56,713 nt of DNA from Oribacterium sp. KHPX15. Its GTDB lineage: Bacteria; Bacillota; Clostridia; Lachnospirales; Lachnospiraceae. Numbering within the stretch: the first letter of the stretch is position 1; every line of letters starts with the position of its first letter. The notes beneath the pieces were generated by a model that made no database searches, was not told the origin of the DNA, and saw only the letters and a program-made list of their open reading frames with translations. This document shows, piece after piece, positions 35,485-42,729 of the stretch. The stretch covers positions 1-56,713 of the forward strand of contig NZ_FNRG01000027.1 of the NCBI RefSeq assembly GCF_900107835.1, read 5' to 3'. Made by a program: the position numbers and the translations under genes.

Positions 35485-37359
35485 TTAAGTGTTACTTCCC
35501 GGCACATCCACCGGCATAGCGAATCCACCCACGCTTGTTCGTCCTGACTTCACATCCGAATAGAACCGCTTCACAGTCTCCTTGATTTCCCAGACATCAC
35601 TCTCGGTAAATGCCTTCACCTGCAGCCTGTCAGTCTGAGAACCATTGCCGATCCGGAACAGATCCACATACTCTTCAATATCGATCCTACCGTCCCATGC
35701 CGCCGAAGCGCCCATGCTCTGACCGGAAATAGAAGCAATGCACATCCCGGTATCCACCGCAGCCGTGCCGCCCTCGCAGCGCATGTAGACATTGAAGATA
35801 TTCGTGTAGTTTGGCACCACATCCTCAATCGGATAATACAAAAGGATCGTATGCCTTCCGGAGTGCCAGTTCTCCTGCGGATAATGCACCGGGATCATCT
35901 GATTATTGAACTCAAAGGAAAAGATCACATCCGCGTGACCATCCTCCGTCCAGCTCATCGGAAGGGATACCGTTATCGTCTGTTCTTCCGTATTTCCGAT
36001 CACTTCCGGATTATCAGGATCCAGCGGCTCCGGCTCATCCACCGCAACCGACGGGATCACCACATCCCCGGAAGCCGTTGCACTCTTCGTCACTTGCGGA
36101 GCCGTCACATCCACAATTACCTGCCCGAAAAACTGAGCGTGATTCGCTTCCGTTGTAGCAAACTCGATGGAAATGATCTTCGTATCCACATCCCTGACCG
36201 TAAAAGCCGAAGCGTTGGTGAAAGTATGGATTCCGATCTTCCCTGCCTCGATCTGAGCCAAAAGCCCGGAAATATTCTTATCATTCTTGCTCTTCGCCTG
36301 GGACAGCTTCGGATTCTTTCCCACGCACTTGATACTCTGCCTGCCGCCAATCTTGATGCTGTTCGATGTAATGCAGGCATACTTCGTCGCATCCGCTTGT
36401 CCGCCGGTAAAGGAAAGGATATCTCCCACATCCAGAGCCGGATTCCCAATCGTGTCAGAATCAAACGGAACATAATTTACTACAGCCAGATCATTCAGAA
36501 TGTTAGTGCAGAGCTGCCGCCTGGTCTCTTCAAGACCAAACTGCAAAAGCGGATTCACGCCCAGATTCATCGTCAGTCCGTCATCCGGATCCAATGCGTA
36601 ATACTCCGCAATCTGCGTTCTTAGGTTCGTTGACGAAACCGCCGTGTATCTCGTAATGAAATCCGAAAAGCTGGAAGTGAACCGATGCTTCCGTTCCACC
36701 ACAAGCACCGGCTGATTGCCGTACTTCCTAAGTTCCAATTCCCCGGCACGATTGATCACAAAGAACCCGCCCAGCACCTGACCGACATAGAACAGGATAT
36801 CCCTGTAGGTCTCTATGTCATTGTCAGAATAAATGGAAAGATTCTCTGACCCATTCGGCATCGCCTCGATCGTTGCCCTGCTCTGAGCCAGATCCACATC
36901 ACAGGCCGTTGAACACAGCACCATGAAATCATAGGCGTTGCCGATGGATTCCAGAGAAGTGAATGCCTTCTCGAATCGCACCATATAGTCATACGCCTTG
37001 ATCTCCAGGCACTTCGCTTTTCTGTTCGCTTCCGATACTTCAAATATCCCCATCGGGATCGTCTCATAAGAGCCGCCCGCCACCTGCAGGTGATAGAACA
37101 GTTCCACCATGGCATCTTCCAGCGTGTACCTGTTGATTTCGGAGAAAAGCGAAATCCCCATCTCAGCGGCATACACCGTTCCAAGCTCGATCTCCGTGCT
37201 TCCGCAGCACTGGCTTGTGATATACCCGCTTCCCTTGACCATATCTTCCTGGTCGAAGTTGTAAACCGTCCCGGCAGTCGTCGTGATCTTACCGGTCCAG
37301 TAGTATTTTCTGTTGTTCGCCTTCACCGCATTCAAGAAGGCCTGGCTTACCGGATACAA
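35485..37359 (-). CDS. Phage tail-tip (Tal-like) protein
   Basis: 624 residues beginning MYPVSQAFLNAVKANNR, the N-terminal type of tail proteins that close the tail tube (Dit/Tal region). It starts with a TTG at 37359, 7 bases after GGAGGTG. The first 350 residues look like the gp27-like hub fold (GTVYAAEMGISLFSE, NPALDVGDILSFTGG); the rest is a beta-rich extension of about 250 residues that is acidic around 430-450. In a full phage it would sit after the tape-measure gene; here that gene is gone. Confidence 0.75.
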   Translation of the reverse strand: MYPVSQAFLNAVKANNRKYYWTGKITTTAGTVYNFDQEDMVKGSGYITSQCCGSTEIELGTVYAAEMGISLFSEINRYTLEDAMVELFYHLQVAGGSYETIPMGIFEVSEANRKAKCLEIKAYDYMVRFEKAFTSLESIGNAYDFMVLCSTACDVDLAQSRATIEAMPNGSENLSIYSDNDIETYRDILFYVGQVLGGFFVINRAGELELRKYGNQPVLVVERKHRFTSSFSDFITRYTAVSSTNLRTQIAEYYALDPDDGLTMNLGVNPLLQFGLEETRRQLCTNILNDLAVVNYVPFDSDTIGNPALDVGDILSFTGGQADATKYACITSNSIKIGGRQSIKCVGKNPKLSQAKSKNDKNISGLLAQIEAGKIGIHTFTNASAFTVRDVDTKIISIEFATTEANHAQFFGQVIVDVTAPQVTKSATASGDVVIPSVAVDEPEPLDPDNPEVIGNTEEQTITVSLPMSWTEDGHADVIFSFEFNNQMIPVHYPQENWHSGRHTILLYYPIEDVVPNYTNIFNVYMRCEGGTAAVDTGMCIASISGQSMGASAAWDGRIDIEEYVDLFRIGNGSQTDRLQVKAFTESDVWEIKETVKRFYSDVKSGRTSVGGFAMPVDVPGSNT

Positions 37360-37381
37360 ATGACCACCTCCCTCCGGACAT

Positions 37382-37411
37382 GAAAAGAGAGCCGATTTCT
37401 CGACCCTCTCT
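37382..37411 (-). terminator. Minus-strand terminator at the prophage edge
   Basis: AGAGAG and CTCTCT arms with inner CGA/TCG pairing are followed on the minus strand by TTTTC. It lies between the gene relic (37465-37572) and the tail gene, so it belongs to the lost upstream gene. Confidence 0.55.
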
Positions 37412-37464
37412 AAAACTTTACATATTTATATTCAGATATAACCTACTTCACTTTTATTCTATAA

Positions 37465-37572
37465 TCATTTGATCTGTACTTTGATTTCACACCATGCTTC
37501 TGCTAAAACTGCCTCATTGTCCTTACCGTCTATCGCTTCATATACGGCGGTTTCTAAGGATATAATCGATTC
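37465..37572 (-). pseudogene. Gene relic: C-terminal 35 codons of an unknown protein
   Basis: An open minus-strand frame of 35 codons ends at 37465 in TGA. It reads like genuine protein (SLETAVYEAIDGKDNEAVLA, then EAWCEIKVQIK) but has no start codon and is cut by a TAG at 37573-37575. A terminator follows. This is the truncated end of a gene removed by the deletion that took the rest of the prophage or its neighbour. The family is not recognised. Confidence 0.5.
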
Positions 37573-37623
37573 CTATTTTTGAATGAGATCTGTCTATATT
37601 TGTCAACATCTATTTTAAATCGT

Positions 37624-38661
37624 TTACCATATCCCCATTACATGTTGCATCACAAGGCTTACAACTGTTATTCCTATCCAACAGCAACCACCAAGCAGTA
37701 TCGGTTTTCCGCCGGATTTAATGAGCCTGATTATATTGCTGTTCAGGCCTATAGCAGCCATGGCCATTATGATAAAGAACTTACTAAGTTCCTTAAGGGG
37801 ATTAAAAGCATTCGAAGGGACTCCCAATCCCAGGCATAGTGTTGTGATTATGGAAGCAAGAACAAAGAACACTATGAACATCGGAAATGCTCTCCTAAAG
37901 CTGAAACCATTGGTACTGCTTCCATCCTTTTTCGCTTCCCTTGCCCGCAGATACGCTAGTACCAGCGTAATAGGAATAATTGCTAATGTCCTGGTAAGCT
38001 TCACTGTAACAGCCTTGTCCAAAGTCTGACTACCCAGGTTCCACATGCTGTCCCAGGTTGATGCAGCCGCAGTTACTGAAGATGTGTCATTTACCGCAGT
38101 TCCTGCAAACATGCCAAATGCTTCACCTGTTGTGATATCAAAACCTATAAGTTTCCCAATTGATGGGAAAAGGAGTGCTGCCAGCACGTTAAAGAAAAAT
38201 ATTACGGAAATTGCCTGCGCCACTTCATCATCATCCGCATCAATGACCGGCGCTGTAGCTGCTATCGCTGAGCCACCGCATATTGATGAGCCAACTCCGA
38301 TAAGGGTCGCCGTATTCTTCTTTATATCCATAACTTTATGAAAAATCCATGCAACGATAAGTGATGTTGATATTGTGCAGATAATTATTGGAAGAGACTG
38401 CTTTCCGGTCTGAAGAACAACCGACAGATTCATCCCAAATCCCAATAACACAACCGCAGCCTGCAGAATCATCTTTGATGTAAACTTTATTCCATCTGCC
38501 GCCTTTCCCTTATCATTCCAGAATAAAGCTATTATCATACCCAAAATGATTGCAATTACCGCTCCGCCAACGACAGGGAATCTCTTTCCCATTAGCCATG
38601 AAGGAAGCGCAATAATGAAGCATACCATTATTCCCATATAATTCTTTTTCAAAAAATCCAT
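37624..38661 (-). CDS. YeiH/UPF0324 family transporter, putative sulfate exporter type
   Basis: 345 residues, about ten transmembrane helices. [21 protein letters not shown] and [19 protein letters not shown] are the family signature; [16 protein letters not shown] follows. It is annotated in this family as a putative sulfate or sulfonate exporter, though the true substrate is uncertain. GAGAGGTC lies before the ATG. It is divergent from the LysR gene at 38788 across 126 bp, the classic yeiH-yeiE layout. Confidence 0.88.
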   Translation of the reverse strand: MDFLKKNYMGIMVCFIIALPSWLMGKRFPVVGGAVIAIILGMIIALFWNDKGKAADGIKFTSKMILQAAVVLLGFGMNLSVVLQTGKQSLPIIICTISTSLIVAWIFHKVMDIKKNTATLIGVGSSICGGSAIAATAPVIDADDDEVAQAISVIFFFNVLAALLFPSIGKLIGFDITTGEAFGMFAGTAVNDTSSVTAAASTWDSMWNLGSQTLDKAVTVKLTRTLAIIPITLVLAYLRAREAKKDGSSTNGFSFRRAFPMFIVFFVLASIITTLCLGLGVPSNAFNPLKELSKFFIIMAMAAIGLNSNIIRLIKSGGKPILLGGCCWIGITVVSLVMQHVMGIW

Positions 38662-38787
38662 CTCAAGACCTCTCTTACTTTCTACTCTGTTCTTTCGCAG
38701 GTCTTATTCTATTCTATCTCTTGAAAAAATAAAATTATATATTATTATATATCCATAAATATTTCTTATCGTTATGGAGAACCGATT

Positions 38788-39681
38788 ATGCTGGATTTCA
38801 GAATAGATACCTTTCTATGTGTTTGCAGGCACCTCAATTTCACCAAGGCGGCTAAAGAGCTGAATATTACTCAGCCCGCTGTTTCTCAGCATATACATTA
38901 CCTTGAAAATGAATATGGGACAAAGCTGTTTACCCAGGATGGGAAAAAGCTTTTACTAACTGACAACGGAAAACTTCTGTATCAAAAAATGAATCAGATA
39001 AAAAATGATGATGAAAGCCTCAAAGAAAGGCTTTCACAGAACAATCGCGGGTTAAAAGACATCTCTTTTGGTGTCACCATGACCATAGGAGAATACATAA
39101 TTGCTGATCCGATCGGCGATTACATAAACAAACACCCGGATATTAATCTTAAGATTACCTTTGGCAACACATCGGAGCTTTTGAAAAAGCTCTCGGAGGG
39201 TGTTATAGATTTTGCACTTGTAGAAGGGTATTTCCCTGAAAACGATTATGAAACCCTGCTTTTTAGCAGGGAAGAGTTTGTCCCTATCTGCTCAACAAAG
39301 CACTCTTTCACTCAGAAGCCGCGCGTGATAAAAGATCTCTTTTCCGAGCGAATCCTTATAAGAGAACCTGGTTCAGGAACGCGCAATATATTAGAAAGAG
39401 CTCTTGCCCTGAACAATTACTCCACAAGTGATTTTAGCCATTTTATCCAGGTGGAGAACATGCATGCCATAATAAGTCTTATTGAAAAAGACTGTGGCAT
39501 CACCTTTTTATATAAAGCAGCGGTTGCATCAGGACTTCAGTCCGGATATCTGAAAACAATCCCCCTTGAAGACTTTAGGGTAAAACATGATTTTACCTTC
39601 ATCTGGCCCAAAGATACTGTTTTCAGTGAAGAGATCCGTGCAATATGTGAGGAAATACAACCTATTACTCATTCTGCATGA
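38788..39681 (+). CDS. LysR-family regulator of the YeiH-type transporter
   Basis: 297 residues. The winged HTH is residues 1-60 (FTKAAKELNITQPAVSQHIHYLE), followed by a substrate-binding domain (SFGVTMTIGEYIIADP, REPGSGTRNILERAL). It resembles YeiE and CysL, which respond to sulfur or lysine-type ligands. GGAG lies before the ATG. The divergent gap is AT-rich around 38731-38752 with imperfect symmetric TATA-type sequence, where LysR operators usually lie. It should activate the transporter. Confidence 0.88.
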   Translation: MLDFRIDTFLCVCRHLNFTKAAKELNITQPAVSQHIHYLENEYGTKLFTQDGKKLLLTDNGKLLYQKMNQIKNDDESLKERLSQNNRGLKDISFGVTMTIGEYIIADPIGDYINKHPDINLKITFGNTSELLKKLSEGVIDFALVEGYFPENDYETLLFSREEFVPICSTKHSFTQKPRVIKDLFSERILIREPGSGTRNILERALALNNYSTSDFSHFIQVENMHAIISLIEKDCGITFLYKAAVASGLQSGYLKTIPLEDFRVKHDFTFIWPKDTVFSEEIRAICEEIQPITHSA

Positions 39682-39721
39682 AGTTCATGTTCTTTTTCAT
39701 AAAGCTTGTTATCCTGCCGTC

Positions 39722-39828
39722 TCATGAAAAGCATCCGGGGCAGAAAAAAAGAATCAAGCTACTTCCTACAAAAATCTGAATCGGATATGTGGTTCTCTTT
39801 GCTTTGTATTTTATCTTCCTTTAGGCAT
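39722..39828 (-). pseudogene. Small frame-shifted gene behind Fur boxes
   Basis: GAGGTG (39831-39837) and ATG at 39828 open a frame that stops after five codons (MPKGR). One extra base in the A/G run would join it to a frame reading KYKAKRTTYPIQ...FVGSSLILFFCPGCFS, which ends at 39722. The sum would be a peptide of about 35 residues with one membrane segment and two Cys. No family is recognised. The reading depends on one assumed lost base. Confidence 0.35.
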
Positions 39829-39842
39829 ATTCACCTCGCAAT

Positions 39843-39909
39843 TTGAAAACCATTTTCAATTTTAGTGATATACTTAAAAAGTCAATATGAAAATCATTTT
39901 CATATTGAC
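39843..39909 (-). promoter_or_regulatory. Two Fur-type palindromes
   Basis: TTGAAAACCATTTTCAA (39843-39859) is near-symmetric. 39881-39909 is a perfect 29-bp palindrome centred on 39895, with the core TGAAAATCATTTTCA. Both have the 7-1-7 pattern of Fur (iron) operators. They face the small broken gene at 39828, and both flanking intact genes end here instead of starting, so the regulated gene has been lost. Confidence 0.65.
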
Positions 39910-39940
39910 TCAAATCTATCAAAATATTAAGTATGCTTTT

Positions 39941-40681
39941 TTAAGCGTGACACGAATGATTTCCACCGCATTCATGATTTCCTGCATCTCCACATTTGTG
40001 ATCGTTACCATGATGATGATCGCATGTCGCATTTCCAACCTTTTGAAGACTTCCATCAAGTAACTTCTTGACAGCATCATCTGCACTACCAATGTTACCA
40101 GCATATAACTCAATTCCTGCTTCATTAAGGGCCATCTGTGCTCCTCCACCGATACCACCGCAGATAAGCACATCTACAGCTCCTTGTGCAAGTACACCAA
40201 CCAATGCCCCATGCCCCTGACCATTTGTATTTACAACATTCTCATTCGTTACTAATCCATTTTCTACATCATAGATTTTAAACTGCTCTGTATGCCCAAA
40301 GTGCTGAAAAATTTCTCCATTGTCATATGTTACTGCTATTCTCATTACATCATTTCCTTTCTCGTGCATTTTTAAATTTTCTAACCCAGTCTCAACTCGA
40401 TACATGCCACCTTGAAACATTATTCTTTTCCCATTAATTATTCCATCTGCGATTTTTTTTCTGGCAGAATCATAAATTGCAGTCACTGTTGTTCTTGCAA
40501 CCAACAACTGTTTTGCAGCATCTTCCTGATTTAATCCCAAATAATCAATAAGTCGGATTACCTCGTATTCATCCAATGTCAAAAAGACCGTATCTGTTAC
40601 AGCAAAATCTGAATCATTAGGTGAAAAGATCCAGTAATCTGGGAATCTCTGTATTCTTCTGCATTTTGGTGGTCTTGGCAT
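39941..40681 (-). CDS. DUF134 HTH protein fused to a NifX/NafY-like domain
   Basis: 246 residues. Residues 1-95 are a DUF134 domain (MPRPPKCRRIQRFP start, then LTLDEYEVIRLIDYLGLNQEDAAKQL with an HTH). From about residue 112 (MRIAVTYDNGEIFQHFGHTEQFKI) follows a dinitrogenase cofactor-binding fold. The end is a His/Cys-rich metal-binding tail (CDHHHGNDHKCGD...CHA). It should be a metal- or cofactor-sensing regulator. AAGGAG lies before the ATG, and two identical palindromes sit in its promoter, which suggests self-control. Confidence 0.88.
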   Translation of the reverse strand: MPRPPKCRRIQRFPDYWIFSPNDSDFAVTDTVFLTLDEYEVIRLIDYLGLNQEDAAKQLLVARTTVTAIYDSARKKIADGIINGKRIMFQGGMYRVETGLENLKMHEKGNDVMRIAVTYDNGEIFQHFGHTEQFKIYDVENGLVTNENVVNTNGQGHGALVGVLAQGAVDVLICGGIGGGAQMALNEAGIELYAGNIGSADDAVKKLLDGSLQKVGNATCDHHHGNDHKCGDAGNHECGGNHSCHA

Positions 40682-40695
40682 GCGATCTCCTTTTT

Positions 40696-40752
40696 TGACA
40701 TATGTCAGTTATCTATGTGTAATAGAATAGCGCTATTGGTGACATATGTCAA
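40696..40752 (-). promoter_or_regulatory. Promoter and twin operators of the DUF134/NifX-like gene
   Basis: The 12-bp palindrome TGACATATGTCA occurs at 40696-40707 and again at 40740-40751. On the minus strand TTGACA (40747-40752) overlaps the upstream copy, and TATTCT (40724-40729) follows 17 bp on. The downstream copy lies between this and the ribosome site AAAAGGAG. AATAGCGCTATT is a further palindrome between the copies. Binding at both sites would shut off the promoter. The site pair suggests a regulator, most likely the gene's own product. Confidence 0.7.
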
Positions 40753-40772
40753 CAATAGCGCTTTAATATTAT

Positions 40773-40988
40773 TTATACTTCTGTAGCATATGATCCAACT
40801 TGAAAATTTGTTACTTTTCCATGATCGTAGGATTCATATCCGGCGATTTTTCCAAAAGACCTCATGACTTCCGGTGAAAGATCTTCGATAACTGTTCCAA
40901 TTGTTGGAACTACCTTTTCAAGCCACACATTGGTACCGTGTTCTGTGAACAAATTCTTACGACTGTAATTTTTTTCGAAAAGGTACAC
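40773..40988 (-). CDS. Unrecognised 71-residue protein, possibly a fragment
   Basis: The open frame opens at an ATG at 40988, inside the inverted repeat at 40928-40998. No good ribosome site precedes it. The sequence ENLSPE-type helices aside, segments VWLEKVVPTIGTVIEDL and GKVTNFQVGSYATEV have a normal amino-acid mix. It may be the C-terminal end of a protein lost upstream. No family is recognised, and it could be a remnant. Confidence 0.35.
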   Translation of the reverse strand: MYLFEKNYSRKNLFTEHGTNVWLEKVVPTIGTVIEDLSPEVMRSFGKIAGYESYDHGKVTNFQVGSYATEV

Positions 40989-40998
40989 GGTACCAATG
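40928..40998. repeat. 14-bp perfect inverted repeat
   Basis: CATTGGTACCGTGT (40928-40941) and ACACGGTACCAATG (40985-40998) are perfect inverted arms with a 43-base spacer, at the border between the DUF134 region and the defence island. They may be the ends of a lost small element or a long RNA hairpin. No matching target duplication was seen. Confidence 0.7.
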
Positions 40999-41070
40999 CA
41001 CTACGTTAAAAAATAATTCTTAGTACCAGTTCAGAAAAACTAGGGAATAAAACCAGCTATGCCATTTTTT

Positions 41071-42288
41071 CTATTCTTTGCAGTTTTCATCAAGCCATCT
41101 ATCTATATTTTGTGGCGTAACATTTGCCTTCTGTCGAAGAACTTCAACTATATCCTTTCCTGTAAAGAACATGATCGGATGCCCGTCCTCTTTTATTTCT
41201 TCATACGCTTGCTGTCCAATATATGCAGATGTCATCATTACACCAAATTGTCTGTTTTTAATTCGAGAAATCAAACGCGATGTTTCCTTTACACCTACGG
41301 ATTTATTCCCACATGGATTGTAACACTTTGCTTCCATGGCACACTCGACCACAACAGAATTCGTTGGTGCAGAAATCTTATATTTCATAACTGCGTCTCT
41401 TCCACCATCGCGTGTCGGACGAGTAAGAGATATGTCTTCATAATTTGGATCTGTCATGAAAAGCAGTCTTTTACACAGCCTCTCAAACCCTGTAGGATCG
41501 TCCTTTCCAAATCTTTTATGAATTGCTTTCAAGATTTTCATTCCATCATCATCTGGTAATTGTGCCTCTTTTCCAGGCCAATGGATATCCATAGGTGCCT
41601 CGAGCGCTTTTATTCCATTTAACCCCTTCTTTTGAAAAGTTTTCCACGCTTTCGGTGCATATTTGTCGCTATTCTCAGGATCTGTCATTAATGTTTCTAG
41701 CCATTCTCGATGTATTATTTCATCTTCAATATCTAATATTGTAAATTTTGCAACATAGTTAGGGAAGCGAACACCATCTTTGTTTGTCCGCCATACTGTA
41801 CTAAAAAAAACATCTTCATGAACATCTTTTACTCCTGGCACTGCCAATCCTAGAAATCTTACATCTCTTTCTATACCCGTATTCTGAAAAACCAAAACAG
41901 GCGGTATGTTTTTTAATTTAGCTCCACCTTCTGATAAATTATCAAACATCTGATGTAGTAGCTTGTTTCCACCTATATCTGTCTTTTCGACTTCATTTCC
42001 ACCTTTTCTATTATCGCCATAGTAGGTGAGAATTCCTGTTTCAACATTAAAATCATCAGGCCAAGAAGGCTCAAATCCACATAAATGTAATCCAATATAC
42101 GGTATACTTCCATCAGCACGATGAGGGATCCTAAACCCCCCAGTATTTCTACAATTATGCAGCATTACAGTCAACACATCATCCGCATATCCTCCTTTAC
42201 GTGGTCTGGGACTGCAAAATATTGCATCAACGTAAAGATCGCTTTTAACAATCTCTTCATACACAATTCTTTTCACATCAACGTTCAT
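41071..42288 (-). CDS. AspBHI-like modification-dependent restriction endonuclease
   Basis: 405 residues. The N-terminal half (SDLYVDAIFCSP...DDVLTVM...NTGGFRIP, TGILTYYGDNRKGGNE, RDVRFLGLAVPG) matches the AspBHI N-terminal domain, which reads 5-methylcytosine in a short context. The C-terminal half is an Mrr-type nuclease: RPTRDGGRDAV near residue 296 and ECAMEAKCY near 314 give the D...ExK active site, and KETSRLISRIKNRQFGVMMT follows. It should cut DNA at methylated C. It is the last gene of the island and lies 27 bp downstream of the small gene at 42316. Its relation to the local cytosine methyltransferase is discussed in the findings. Confidence 0.85.
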   Translation of the reverse strand: MNVDVKRIVYEEIVKSDLYVDAIFCSPRPRKGGYADDVLTVMLHNCRNTGGFRIPHRADGSIPYIGLHLCGFEPSWPDDFNVETGILTYYGDNRKGGNEVEKTDIGGNKLLHQMFDNLSEGGAKLKNIPPVLVFQNTGIERDVRFLGLAVPGVKDVHEDVFFSTVWRTNKDGVRFPNYVAKFTILDIEDEIIHREWLETLMTDPENSDKYAPKAWKTFQKKGLNGIKALEAPMDIHWPGKEAQLPDDDGMKILKAIHKRFGKDDPTGFERLCKRLLFMTDPNYEDISLTRPTRDGGRDAVMKYKISAPTNSVVVECAMEAKCYNPCGNKSVGVKETSRLISRIKNRQFGVMMTSAYIGQQAYEEIKEDGHPIMFFTGKDIVEVLRQKANVTPQNIDRWLDENCKE

Positions 42289-42315
42289 AAATGAATTTCT
42301 GCTCCTACTTAAATC

Positions 42316-42612
42316 TTATTTGCAAAACCATGTACAAAATCTATAATAATTATTAAAACCTGCTGAATACATCTGATGACCACGTTTATTCAAAGAAATA
42401 AAATCTTGATCACTATCTAAAATAGTCTTAATATCGTCAAGCCTTCTTAAATCACAAACCTCAAATAGAGTTTCATTAATTATTTTGTACTGAGACAAAT
42501 TGTTAGAAATATAAATAATTGCATCTAAATAATGTTTTATAGACGATTCTTTTAATTTCCTAACTTCACGTAAATAATTGCAATAGTTTTCTTTAACACA
42601 TTCAACTTGCAT
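42316..42612 (-). CDS. Small DNA-binding-like protein next to the AspBHI-like enzyme
   Basis: 98 residues, helical. ESSIKHYLDAIIYISN and SLNKRGHQMYSAGFNNYYRF resemble the helical N-terminal domain found fused to several restriction endonucleases of mobile regions, where it acts as a core-binding-like DNA-binding part. Here it is a free protein. GAGGTAGAG precedes its ATG. It probably belongs with the AspBHI-like gene 27 bp further on. The 117-bp AT-rich gap before it may hold a promoter. Confidence 0.6.
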   Translation of the reverse strand: MQVECVKENYCNYLREVRKLKESSIKHYLDAIIYISNNLSQYKIINETLFEVCDLRRLDDIKTILDSDQDFISLNKRGHQMYSAGFNNYYRFCTWFCK

Positions 42613-42729
42613 ATCTCTACCTCATATAAAAATTAAATAACGTTCATATGATCAGTTAAGTAATATTAATTAATAAATTCTTATTGATTAATACTGACAA
42701 TTATTAATTACATTCCTGTTTGTAGTTAA

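Larger units (their letters stand above)
26567..37572 (-). mobile_element. Prophage remnant: tail tip, lysis and integration modules
   Basis: In transcription order: a broken gene end, a terminator, a tail protein, a second tail or fibre protein, a holin, an endolysin, a DUF6870-like protein and three large serine recombinases. Head, packaging, replication and regulatory genes are missing. The composition is richer in G+C than the flanks. The upstream edge is the gene relic at 37465-37572. No convincing direct-repeat att pair was found by eye at the two ends. Confidence 0.7.

Noticed and set aside
26446-37623. att direct repeats at the prophage ends
   Set aside because: No convincing shared core could be found by eye between the two flanks.
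38662-38787. A clean LysR box between the YeiH and LysR genes
   Set aside because: The AT-rich tract has only imperfect symmetry, so no exact operator can be assigned.
39919-40173. 84-codon minus-strand frame overlapping the DUF134/NifX gene
   Set aside because: Lies wholly within another frame of a recognised gene and has no ribosome site.
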